This document shows, piece after piece, positions 11,213 to 22,150 of a stretch of 64,000 nt of DNA; position 1 is the stretch's first letter; every line of letters starts with the position of its first letter. The translations under genes were made by a program, and so were the position numbers. The DNA is from Castor canadensis (taxonomy: Eukaryota > Chordata > Mammalia > Rodentia > Castoridae), in NCBI RefSeq assembly GCF_047511655.1, contig NC_133393.1, positions 154,829,779-154,893,778 of the forward strand. The letters run 5' to 3'. Below the pieces are notes generated by a model, which saw only the letters and a list, made by a program, of their open reading frames with translations, was not told the origin of the DNA and made no database searches.

Positions 11213-14200
11213 AGGAAGGCGGGCCTGGGTCCACTTGTCCAGGAAGCAACCCAGCAAAGACCCGAGAGGATGGCGCCTAGCCCTGGCACCTCTCCCTCAG
11301 TTGGGCAGGGGCAGCAATGGCTTCTCCTGCCATTGCTGAGGAGTGGAAAAGTTCTTCTCTGGCTCTGGAGCCCCACAGGGTAGAGTGTGGGGCAGAGGCT
11401 AGTGGGCCTCAGTGTTCATGCCTGTCAAATGGGGAGAACAGGAATATCTTCCAGGACTGGGGTCACTCAACAGATCCCCAGCCACCCACCACAGACTGCA
11501 GATTGGTCTAAGCCGCCAGCACAGAGCTTTGCTCACCTGTCTACCTACCATTAGCTGCTAGTCTAAGCTACAGAGGGCAGGGAAGGGACAGACATTCCAA
11601 GGACCAGAGCTGGGTACCAGCAGGGGTCCCTTGCCCATGTCTGTGAGATGGGGAGAGAAAGAATGGAACAGAACTGGTCTGAGTGGGTCACAGCTGTGGT
11701 CAAGACCCTTGCCCTTGAGTCAACTGTTCTTCTGGTCCTCCTTGAATCCACTTTCTGCTGGGGCAGCCCAGCTCAGTGGGGAGTGCAGGTCTGGGGAGGC
11801 CCACACAGATCACCTAGGGGCTGATGAGCCTCAATTTTCTCATCTGAAAATTGGGAACAGTCTACCCTCCTATAGGAAATGGCCCTTCTCTCCTGGCCTG
11901 AACAAGAAGAACCAGAGCAAGGTCCTGGGGGGTGGGACCACAGATCCTGCACCTGTGTAGAAAGGACAGGCAAAAAAGGACCACCCTTCCTCTGCAGGGT
12001 CCTCTATGTGCCACCCCAGGATGTCCCTCCATGCTGTCCCAGCCCCTCCCCACAGTACTGCTCAGGGTTGGCCTTGCCAACCCAAACTTACAGAGGGGGA
12101 AACTGAGGCTGAGAGAGACCACCCAGAAGTGACTTGGAGGCAAGGGCTCTGTTGAAAATGAGGCCACCACTCTACTCCTCCCCTTCCTACCCTGCCCAAG
12201 CCTCAGTTTCCTTCTGCATAGTGAGAGACTGAGACAACAGCCCAGGTACCTGAGGCTGAACCCTAAACAGGGCCTCTCTGGCTGTGGGATCCGGGTTTCA
12301 GTTCTGCTCAGTTGCTGACTCCCACCGGCCTCTCTGGCCCTCAATTCACCCATCGGTCCAGTGGGGAGAATAGCTCTGCTGTGGGCAGGGTCTCCTGTAC
12401 CAGCCCCTTCACTCTGGTCCTGCTGGCTTTGATCTTTCCAGGCCACTGCTTGTGGCCCTTAGTGTTCCCAGGGACGAGAGCAGAGTGTCCACTTGCTCCC
12501 TTGTGCCCCAGAGGGCGGCTACCCTCCCACCTTCCACATAGCTGGCATTCCTGGCCTGGCATCCTAGGATCCCACCCTGGAGAGAAAGCAGGCAGCCTGG
12601 GAGAAAACAGGCAGCAAGAAGGGGGTCCTGGACAGGGCTGGAGTCACTGGGGTGGGCAAGCCATAGCCAGGAGTTGGCTCAAGGAGCCTTGGCCATAGGG
12701 GATGAGGGGGCTGGAGAGTCCACTCAGCCCCCACCCAGTCACTGTGGCCTCTGACCTCGGGACAATGACCTCCAACCTTGGAAACTGCTGCATCTCTGCT
12801 GGCATGCAGGCCCATGACAGCACACCCGGGTTCTGACTCCAACCAGACCAAATCTTTGCCCTTCCACTCCAATAGCCAGACAAGATTCCATATCTGCTAG
12901 GTGCCTCCCCCTCCAAGAAGTCTGCCACTCCTGCACATCCCACCCCTCCCTTCCCAGAAAGGTCATGGGCTGAGATATATGGATACCCTCCTCTAGCCTT
13001 ATGCTGGCCCTTCTCTCTGCGGCTCGTGATACAGACGGGCCACCCATATCTAGAGTTGCCACAGCATCTGAAGCCACAAGTCTTGGCTAAGGTCCAGCAG
13101 GAATGAGACCCTCTTAGCCTTGCCTGGCCCTTAGAGCCAGATCTATAGGATATGGGTTGCCCTGAAGACCTGAGTGGGCCAGACACCAACCTGAAACCTT
13201 GGAACAGATGGATGGGTGGATGGAACAGGTGGGAGGGGGCTGGCTGGCCTTTGGGTCAGCTTGGGAGTCAGGAGTCAGGATACGCCTGGCTAGGCCAGTG
13301 CCTCAGGCTTCCTGGCCACACTGGATGTGTTCTGAGCCGAGTTTGGGGGTTGAGCCCCCATGAGCAGTGGATAGTGAATTAGTCACTACCTCTGTAAACT
13401 GTGAGGCAGGGCCAAGCTCCTGGCTGGGTCTCAGCCTCAGGCCTCAGTCCTAGAGGGGCCTCCTTCCAGGAACAGTGGAGTCACATCCCAGAGAGGGTGG
13501 AGCCTGCTGGGGCTACCCAGTGCTCAGGACAGCGTGAGCCCAAGCCAAGGGCCAGGCCCATGTGCCCTCACCCAGGTCTCTTCTGCCATCCTGGGACCCC
13601 TCTGGGCCAGAAGCCTCCTGGGCACAGCTCCCCCACCACTCACCTCATCCCACCTTCTTGGACTATTCCCTTCTGGGTTTCCATGGCCTCCCTACCTACT
13701 GCCTCAGCTTGAAAGCCTGGGAGATGGGGCACTTGCTCCCTACCTTGTCAGCCTGGCTAGGAGTTCGTCATTTCCATTTTATAGAAGAGGCTCAGAGAGA
13801 GGCAGCATCGTGTCCAAGGCCACAAAGCAGCCTGGCAGCAATATGATATCAGATCCAGAAGCAGGAGCAAGCCAAGCAGCCTTTCCCCTGCTCCAGACTC
13901 TGCCTCCTCAGCATTCCTCCTGCTGCCTGCTGACCTCCGCCCCTCTGTAGGAATCTCTATCATGGAAGGCGGTTCTGGACTCACAGTCAGACCTGATGGC
14001 AAGCCCTGCTCCCCACCTCTTTGGGAGGGCTCAGAAATGAAGTAAGTGATGGATAGTTCCCTGACGGCAGCCCCTGTCCTTGCCAGTGCTGCTCCTCAGG
14101 TGGGGCTGACCATATGGAAGACTTCTCTATAGGTGGAGTCATCAACTGTCCCCACCTGTCCCTACCTGCTTCCAGGCGTGGGTGGTTCGGATAGAAGGCA

Positions 14201-15845
14201 GGTGGGAGTTCTGGGCAGCTCTGGTTCTCAGCCCAGCAGTTCTGGCCATTTCCAAGGCTGCATCCCTGGGGTCCCCCCATGCCCTATGTCCCTGCAGGGT
14301 GCAGAGCAACTGGAGCTGCTGGCCCCTGTCCAGGGCTCTCTCCATCTGCCTGCTGATGGAGACTGCTGGTCCTGCCACCCTCAGGCATGCTCCCTGCACA
14401 CAACGCTCTGGCTACCTGGCACCTCAGCCCATCTCATGGGCCTGAAGCTCAGGAAGGTTATCCTGGAAGGCTGGAATACCCAATCTGGTGCTCCACCTCT
14501 GAGGCAGCACCACCAAAGGGGATGCCAACCCCACTGGGGCAGTGACCAAGACTGGTCCATGGTGCAGCTACGCCAGCACTTCAGCCCATTAGGAGCAGGA
14601 TTGTATGTGGCAGCTGGAGCCAGTCATCCTCCAGCCCAGCCTGGGCCATGGGGCAAACAGGATGGTCTGGGGAACGTGGAGGTGACAGAGAGAGCAGAGT
14701 AACAAGTCTGGTTCTAGCAGTGGATGGGGGAGTCAGCAGCACCTGGAAATTCCCAGCACTCCCTACCACCCCACCAGCAGTGAAGTCACCTTAGGAAAGC
14801 TTGAGTGGGAGCCAGGAAGTTGTCCAGTCCCCAGTCCAACCCCCACCCCTGCCTCCAACCTGGGCCCACGGGGCTGCACGTAAGTCACCATCCTTTGGAG
14901 GTCTTCCCTGGTCTGCCCCCTCTATAAAGGGGGCTGGGGGACCGCTGTGGGTGCTGCAGGGCTTTGTGTTAATGACATGGAAGAAAGCCAGGAGGCTATC
15001 CTTCCCCACCCCACCTGGCCAGTCTCCTTCACAGGCACAGTGGGGGGAAAGAAGGGCCTGTAGTATAGAGCAAACTCAGAGTGAGGGAGGGCTATCGGGA
15101 AGAGGAGGGGGGCAGGAGAGCCCTGAAAGGAGATCTAGACCCACCACCCAAGGGAAACCAGGGCCCAGAAAAGGGGAGAGATTCCCCTAGGCTGCCACAA
15201 ATCCACCGCCATGCCAAGTCCAGGACCCCACTGCTCTATACCCAAACATACATGGTCTTACAGAGGTCACAGTGGGCCAACTGGGGCTGCCTGCTCTCCC
15301 TGTTCAAGCTGCTCTCAGCGCCCCTGGGTCGAGGCCAAGGAAGGAAGGGCTCCTGAACAGGAAGTCTCTTGGCTTCCCACATCCACCAGGACAGCTGCAC
15401 CTCTGGATCCAGAGCTAAACACAGAGGTAGACCAAATCCTTGAGAAAGCCCTAACTCAGGCCTCAGTGACTCTTGGTCAACAGACATTTCTAACCAGCTA
15501 GATGAGTTGGTTTCTCAACCCCTATAAAATGTAAGTGAGTTAGAAGAGCAAAAGGATTTGAGGGAGGCTAGAAACCCACATCAGCAAGATGCCTGAGAGG
15601 CTTCATGGCTCAAATCTGGTCTCAGCCACCTTGACCTGTGGGTGACATGCATGGTACTCTGCTCTTACCTCCCGCTCCCTCCACCCACCACTGTCTCAAC
15701 CCGTTTTTGCTGGCAGCCAGAGAGGAAACATGCAATGGCAGACTGCACATGACAGCCACACACAACAGGCATTTCTGGGAACTTGGGTCCTCCAGAAGTG
15801 TCCTGGCCCCTGTCCCCAGTCAGAGGTCCCTGGGCCAGGTGGTCC
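11213..15845. other. Intron 1 segment with old MIR-like fragments
   Basis: Mostly unique sequence. Short MIR-type cores are visible, for example cctcaattttctcatctg near 11829 and ggggaaactgaggctgag near 12097. No exon or RNA gene recognised. Confidence 0.5.
13765..13855 (-). mobile_element. MIR-like SINE fragment
   Basis: The arrangement attttatagaagaggctcagagagaggca ... tccaaggccacaaagcagcc is the antisense core of a MIR element, diverged. Boundaries are approximate. Confidence 0.5.
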
Positions 15846-15953
15846 ATTCTGAGACAGGGTCTCTAGGTAGCCCAGGCTGACCTCAAACTCGTATCTTCCT
15901 GCCTCAGCCTCCTGAGTGGTGGGATTACAGGTGTGCATTACCATGCCTGACCC
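15846..15953 (-). mobile_element. B1-type SINE
   Basis: Antisense B1 monomer: gagacagggtctctaggtag, caggctgacctcaaactc, ctcctgagtggtgggattac. It lacks a long T tail. Confidence 0.85.
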
Positions 15954-17705
15954 CAAAGGGCTTTTAAATTGGTTTTAGCACTCTCCGCACCCTGACCACC
16001 CCAAAGCCTGTTATGGGGAGGCAAGCTAAGTGTCCACCCTTTTCTGTGCCTGGGCTCCTTCCCTCCAAGGGCCTGGCCACCTGGAGCAGCTCCTCCTGGG
16101 CACAGTGGCAGGACTTCTGAGCACTAGGAGGATTGAAGCCAGAATCTCCATGGGAAAGGATTCTGGAAATGATGGGGACCCTCAGGTGTCACGGGATGGG
16201 ATTCCCTGGGGATGCCGACTCAAGTTCTGGACTATTGCTGATGCTCCAGGAGCTGCTTGTCTGCCCAGACCCTTCCCCAGCTCTGCTCCCCACCCCTGGG
16301 AGTCTTTGAAATCTGTGGCTACAATGGCCAGTTAGGGGCTGTAAAATTTTGACATCTTCCCCTCCCAGCCTTAGCCATGGCTGCTGTGACCACCCTAGCA
16401 GTCAGCAGCCACCTCTGCACTGGGGCTGGTGAAGGCACAGTGGCCAGAGTCACAGGCTCCACCTGTGGGACAGTTAGCATCCCCATACACAGCAACGCCA
16501 ACCATATCCCAGCTGCCTCTCACTGAGGACACCAAGTGCTGGCCAGCAGGTCCTTTTCCCAGCATCCCTGGCCTCCCTCCTGCATCTTCTTGTATGCCTC
16601 CAGGGCCAGACTGCTCACTTCCTCCCTGTCAACAATGAAACTGGCCTACACTATGGAGCCACGCGCAGGGCAAGGTAGCCCGGGTGGGGGGCAGGCCTGG
16701 GGGAGGGGCCTGGGCAGACAGAGTTAGAAGACAAGGAAGGAGAGGGAGAAGGGTGCACACCTGTACCCACCCCCACCCCACCAGCCAGCCCAAGGGGAGG
16801 CCCCCAGCCCCACACCAAGGAGGGAGGACAAACGGCCGTTTTGTCCTTGGCCAGCGGGCGGCCCGCACCACACAATGACCCTTTCATCAAGCAGAGGGAG
16901 TCCTGGCCCGGGGTTTCATCTGACAAGGGAGGGCTCCCGCCTCTTGTCCCCTTGGGAGGGGAGCTGAGCCCTGTCCTCACTGGATGCAGGGCCATGCAAA
17001 ATGGAGGCCTCCAGGGAACCAACTGTATCCCCTCTGTCAGGAGCTGCCGGGAGCTGCGGAGAGGTCAGTGGACTGACCACAGGCTGCACAGAGGGGCCCT
17101 GCTCTGGACACTTCACCCTGACCCTGGGCTGACAGGTGGTCTGAGTCTTGGAGATGAAAACCTCCACCCCGCCCAGCCCCCACCATCACCCTCAGGGCAG
17201 CTGGATGGTAGGGCGGTGGTCCAAACCCTGGTAGAGGAGCTGGGCTCCCCAGGCACCCACAGTAGTGTAACCCCAGACCACCCTGTCCCTCAAGGCTGGA
17301 GCAGGGACAGGAAGGTGCCCACTGTTTTGAGGAGCAGGTGCAGCCTCCAACATCACACCACTCTTGGCTACCACCTGCACGGCCCTCTGCACACCTCCCA
17401 TAGCACGCTGAGCCTCCTGAGGACCCTGTACCCCAGTGTGTCCTCTGGGCTGCAGAATTCTCTGGAGAGGGAGTAGAGGAGCTGGATGAGCAGTCTAGAG
17501 CCCAGAGGGCCAAACCCTGGGCCCCGGATGCCTTCAGGAAAGGCCCTCCTAGCTGGACCCCAGCACACTGACTCCCCTCAATAAGATGCCATGAGGCTCT
17601 CTTGTTTAGTCTGACCTCTCCATCCTTCAAAACCCTGTCTAGGCACATCTCCTTCAGGAAACCCTTTGAGACACCCAAAATTCTTTACTCTCTCCTGAAC
17701 CAACA
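15954..17705. other. Intron 1 segment containing one palindrome
   Basis: Unique sequence apart from the inverted repeat at 16825-16847. No exon recognised. Confidence 0.5.
16825..16847. promoter_or_regulatory. Near-perfect palindrome with paired ACAAA cores
   Basis: AGGACAAA, centre CGGCCG, then TTTTGTCCT: a 23-base inverted repeat with one extra T. The paired inverted ACAAA cores resemble a SOX-type dimer arrangement. The outer ccaagg/ccttgg arms extend it with a 7-base asymmetry. Function is inferred. Confidence 0.35.
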
Positions 17706-18043
17706 CACCCTCTGGGCCTTCCTTTGTCCTAATACCTGGACCACTTGTCCCCTGAGCAGTCACTGTACACCAGGCACTGAGCTGAGCACTTGCCCTGCAT
17801 CTTCTGAGTCTCATGGCCACCCTGTGAGGTTTGTGTGACCATGATCCTCTTGGTGCAGAGGAAACAGCTGAGGTCACCCTCTGGGCCTTCCTCTGTCCTA
17901 ATACCTGGACCACTTGTCCCCTGAGCAGTCACTGTACACCAGGCACTGAGCTGAGCACTTGCCCTGCATCTTCTGAGTCTCATGGCCACCCTGTGAGGTT
18001 TGTGTGACCATGATCCTCTTGGTGCAGAGGAAACAGCTGAGGT
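17706..18043 (+). repeat. Tandem duplication, 2 x 169 bp, near identical
   Basis: Copy 1 is 17706-17874 and copy 2 is 17875-18043. They differ by one visible base (ccttcctttgtcc against ccttcctctgtcc). The unit contains a MIR/L2-like core (accaggcactgagctgagcac ... cagaggaaacagctgaggt). Such high identity means a very recent event or an assembly artefact. Confidence 0.95.
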
Positions 18044-20239
18044 CAGGACACAGCCAGGCAGGAACAGTGGAGCTGCAATGTGAACCTAGATCTGGCTGCT
18101 CACATGCCCTTGGCCTTACTAGGACTCAAGGGAAACCAAGTTAGAATGGGGCCCATCCCCCTACAGCCCCAGCACATAACCTAGCCCCACGCAGGGGAGG
18201 AAGCAGTTTGTCCCAGAATGCAACTCTCTTTCCTCTCTAGTGAGTCTGGGCCATGCAGCAGTGGGTTTGAGAGAAGTTTCTGTTATTAGAGAAGCTCCAT
18301 GTGTGTCCTCCAGCTGGGAGGCTGCCTGGGAGTTAAGATTTCACCAGGTGCCACCACTCTATGGGATGTCACATGCTTCTGAATCCCAAGGCACCTGGGC
18401 CTGACCCGAACCTGTGGGGATAGGCCTTCCACTCCCTGCAACTGATAAGGAGACTGAAGTCCAGAGAGACCTCCCACACCTGGACGGATGCCACCCTTCA
18501 GGCTTTGAGCTGTTCCTCTCTGTGGGTGACTGTCACAGCCCCATCCGTCCCCCATGGGGGACCCAACCAATGGAGGGTCATCCCACAGAGCTTCTGGGAC
18601 TGTGGTCAGCACCACCGGCAAAGCCGCAGTGGGAGCCGGGAAGAGGCTTAGCCTCGGCAGGGCAGTGGTGAGCTCCCCCAGACCCCCTACAGCCAGGTGG
18701 TCGGTGAGTAACCACCCTGTCACCCATGAGTCACTCGGCTCCCCAGAGCAGGCGGTCACCATGAGAAGCTGCACCGGAAGACCTGGGGTGGGGGGGAGGG
18801 TCATCACAGCCAGCTGCCACATCTGGGAGAGGAAAGCCAAGACTGGAAGGGACCTGCCCAGGACAGTGACCCAGCTTGGACCTGACTCCTGGCTTGGGGC
18901 TGCCCGCTCACCCAACACTTTCCTTGTGGCCTGTGGCTCCCACCTGTCTCCCTTGGACTCTTGCTGATCCCCACTAGCCCTGGGAGTCCCTGCTCTGACC
19001 ACATAGGCGTGGAGATGCCTAGGACTGGCCAGAGCTGCCTTCCACACAGCAGGGCTGTGATCAGCATCCGGTGGGGGCTCAGGGCCCTTCCAGGCCAGCA
19101 CACCCGTCCAACCCGATCAGTGGCAGGGGCCCAGGCATGCATCTGGGATTCGCTGTGTGCGGACCACAGCCCAGCACTGGGAGCTGGGAGAGCAGCCCAG
19201 ATGAAAGGGGCAGGATCAACTGTCCGCCAGTGTCTGTGATCTGAGCAAAGGGATGCCTTCTGGAAAGTTCTCTAGACCAGAATGCAGCCTCCACCCAGCA
19301 CTCCTCCTAGCTGTGGCATCCTCAGCTCTCAGAGGCTGCCCCCTAGGGCATTCCTGAAGTGCTGGGGTGGCAGTGAGGGGAGGGTTACCCTGACCCCCAC
19401 CACCTTCCACAGGTCGCTTCAGCCATATTCTGCCATAGCCACCACCACAGGGGCAGGGACACTGAACTAGGGTTTTTCCCCCATGCATGTTTTCATTCCA
19501 ACTGCCCGGGCCCCACTCCCACCTGGGCATCTTACACATCAGCTAGCCCCACACCTCCCAACAGAGTAGGGGAAGCCTTCTGGCTGAGTCAGTTAGGAAG
19601 GGTCCAACTGGCTTTTTCTCCCCTTAAGGCCCAAGACCAGACTGGACTAGCACTGGACTGGAGATGCTAAGAGCAAGGCAGGGACCCATGCTCCTTTACT
19701 GTCCCTCAGATCCAGCACTAGCCCAGGAATGTTTGGGAAACTGCTCCTTTAAAAGAATTCCAGCCCACAATGTTGGCAACGCAGTCGGGGGTCAAGCCTG
19801 TGTGGGTACCGCTGGTGGTCACCACAAGCAGGGAGTAGGGGCCATCCCCAAAAGAAAAGTTGGGGAATCCAGAGGTACACTGGCCACCACCTGCCAGAGA
19901 TCCCCTCAATTGCTGCAGAGTGTCCACTCCTACCCACTTGTCTCAGACTCTTACTCCAAACCATGTCTGGAGGAGGCTGGAGGACAGCTGGCCTCCACCC
20001 CTGATGCCTCCCCAGGAACCTCAGTGACTGAGGATTTTTCTCAGGCAGAGTAGTTGCCTGGTCTCCAGCGAGGCTTGAGATGGAGACGCCAGGATTCGGG
20101 GGAGGGGGAGGTTTCAGGAACTCCCCAGAGAGGAGGCCACCTTGGTAGATTCATTTCGGGGAGACATACCAGAAGCAGGACGCGCTGGTCCTGCACTTTC
20201 TTAGCTTGGGTCTCCCACTGATTAGGCGGTGCCCACCAG
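18044..20239. other. Intron 1 segment, nothing recognised
   Basis: Unique sequence up to the CpG island. The long minus frame at 18286-19101 has no recognisable similarity or codon signal and is taken as chance. Confidence 0.5.
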
Positions 20240-20426
20240 GCCCTGAGCCCTGCCCCGGGGCGGCCTCCTAACCCCCGCCCCTGGCGATGCCTGCGCAGCC
20301 GGGGCTGCCGGCCGGGCCTGGAGCGCTCCCTCTGCCCGGACCTTGTAATTATGTCCCACAGCCGGGGAAACCGCGGGCCTCGCAGCATCTGGCTGCGGTT
20401 GCGAACTTTTGTTTCAAGATGCGCGA

Positions 20427-20436
20427 CTATTTATAG
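20427..20436. promoter_or_regulatory. Candidate MEF2 site / TATA-like element
   Basis: CTATTTATAG matches the MEF2 consensus YTA(A/T)4TAR exactly. Its complement CTATAAATAG on the WNT7B strand is also a good TATA box. It lies about 1.1 kb downstream of exon 1b inside a CpG island. Function is inferred from motif match only. Confidence 0.4.
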
Positions 20437-20630
20437 AAGGAAAACTGGTAGGATAGTAATTTCCTAGGAGCTGGAGGAGAAATTGGCTGCGTCTTTATTA
20501 AAAGGGGGTGGGGGCGCGGCGATTTATTAGGACTGCGGCCGCGCCGGAGGAGGGGGTGGCGCAGGGAGCGGGCGGGTGGCGGCTGCCCGCTCTGGCCGCG
20601 TTAGGCGACCCCGGACGTGGCCCGCGTGTT

Positions 20631-20669
20631 AAGGAGGGGGCGGGGGAGGGGAGGAGAGGGGGAGGGAGC
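20631..20669 (+). other. G-rich tract, potential G-quadruplex
   Basis: At least four runs of three or more G with short loops lie within 39 bases in the WNT7B intronic CpG island. This fits the usual G-quadruplex pattern on the plus strand (the template strand for WNT7B). Confidence 0.5.
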
Positions 20670-20887
20670 GCTGGCTCTGAGGTTTAATCAGTAGCATCCA
20701 GCTTAAATTCCCCCAAACGGCGGTTCCATAAATCAAACTTCTTTTTAAATCGGAGGCCAGAGCATATGCGTCCCATTAGGAATCCAGCGAAGCCACCGCT
20801 GCGCGGACGCGCCCCCTCGGCTCGCTGGGCCGGACTGGGCCCTGCCCGGCGCTTTCCGTGGCCTGGTGGGCGCTGCCCTACCCGATG

Positions 20888-20904
20888 CACACGCGCGCGC
20901 GCGC
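20888..20904. repeat. (CG)n alternating tract, Z-DNA-prone
   Basis: A short alternating purine/pyrimidine run, cacacgcgcgcgcgcgc, in the exon 1b island. It is too short to be a notable microsatellite but is of Z-forming composition. Confidence 0.6.
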
Positions 20905-21523
20905 TCCCTCTACCTTGACTTGATTCCTGGGCGCTCCGCGGCCGCCCGCGCACATTGCACGCCCTCCTCGCCCCAGGTGAGGAGTCAACCCGGGCAGGGG
21001 TAAGGCTGCCCAGCGCGGCAGCGACTTCGGTGTACACCCTGACTGCTGTCTGCTGGGCTGCAGCGTGCACGTGTGTGCCAGTGTGTACGCCGGAAAGCGA
21101 GTGTGCGCGTGCGGGTCTGCTTAGTGTGGCACGGCACGCAGGTTAATGTGGGGAGAGGGTGCCCGGCTGGTTCAGGACTCGGCTGGGATGCGAAGGGCAT
21201 CTCTGCGCCGTCCTGCCCTCTCAGGCCCTCGCGCTCGGTGCGCACAGCCTGATCTACAAGAGCGGTAGGACCGCTCTCAGACCTCCCTTTCTCTAACCCC
21301 AAAGCTGGGAACATCTCACTGTCACAGCTGGTCCCCCAGGTGCTGTACCTCGGTGGCTCTGGCCGACAAAACGACCTAAAGTCTCCAAGCTCCTGTGAAC
21401 GCACAGCACCCAGCACCCCACCCTGGGGCCTCGTTCTCGTGTTCCCTGCTGTTTGCCCTGCTCCAGCACTGGAGGCCACGGGCTCCCCAACCGCCCACCC
21501 CGCACACCGCCCGCGGCACTCAC

Positions 21524-21606
21524 AGGTAGCTGCCGCTGGACAGGAGGAGAAAGATCTGCGGGCAATAGACGGAGAGGAGAGCGCTGCGCGGCGACAGAAG
21601 GAGCAT
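21524..21606 (-). CDS. WNT7B: WNT7B alternative first coding exon 1b
   Basis: The minus strand here has an ATG in a good Kozak context (gcccaccATGc) and encodes 27 codons plus two bases. It starts MLLLSPRSALLSV and ends LLLSSGSY, with a final split leucine codon CT|A. A consensus gtgagt donor begins at 21523. The two-base phase is the same as exon 1a, so it splices in frame to ALSSVV of exon 2. The peptide has leucine-rich hydrophobic stretches on either side of VYCPQ, suitable for a signal sequence but unlike that of exon 1a. It sits in its own CpG island 4 kb downstream of exon 1a. From memory, mouse Wnt7b has two alternative first exons, and this fits the second. The exon structure is seen directly; its use in this species is inferred. 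Confidence 0.85.
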
Positions 21607-22150
21607 GGTGGGCCGGCTCGCCTGGCGGGGCTGGGCAGGCCCCACCCGCAGGGCTCCTACGCCAGCTGAGGTCGGGGTCCCCGCGGCCCTCCCTTGGCAG
21701 GGCGGCGACGCCGGGCGTTAGGGGCCAGGACTCATGGGCCCGGGGACAGTGGTCGCCCGCGTCCCGCCTCCAGGGCCGCGCATCGCGCTGGATCTAGGGC
21801 TGCAGCGGGCGCAGGGGCTGGAATGAGGGACCCGGCCGGGCCGGGGTCAGTGGGCGTGCCTTGGCGGCAGTCTGACCCTCCGTCCGTCTGTCGGGTGTGA
21901 ATCGGCTCTGTCGCTAGCTCTGGCTCAAGTCTGCAAGTCTCCCGAGGCGCGCAGCTGCCATTGGACGGGCCGCCCCTACATCCGCCTCCTCCGCGGGCGG
22001 GTTTTTTTAAAGGGGAGGCTGACCAGAGCGTGCGGCAGGAGCCGCCCCCAGGGTTTGCCCAAGTTGCCCTGGCTGGGATACCTTCACCTTCACCTTCAGC
22101 TAGCCACACCGCTCTAGAGCGCACCTTGGGGAAAGCACCATGGAGTAACC
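21607..22150 (-). promoter_or_regulatory. WNT7B: WNT7B alternative promoter 1b / 5' UTR
   Basis: CpG-rich sequence lies immediately upstream of exon 1b, in an island of about 20240-22150. A TTTAAAAAAA-like element on the minus strand near 22005-22017 is the only TATA-like sequence, about 400 bp from the ATG, so its role is uncertain. The island together with a coding first exon supports an independent promoter. Confidence 0.6.

Larger units (their letters stand above)
20240..21523. promoter_or_regulatory. CpG island downstream of exon 1b with embedded AT-rich motifs
   Basis: The GC-rich island continues into the intron. It contains a TAATTA homeodomain-type core near 20345-20352, a consensus MEF2/TATA-like element ctatttatag at 20427-20436, a G-rich tract at 20631-20669, and an AT-rich block at 20685-20760 that includes ccataaatcaaac. 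AT-rich motifs inside an island suggest conserved cis-regulatory sequence. Conservation could not be checked. Confidence 0.5.

Noticed and set aside
20684-21070. 128-codon minus frame in the CpG island
   Set aside because: Arg/Ala/Pro-rich translation of CpG-island DNA, with no recognisable domain or splice link to WNT7B exon 2.
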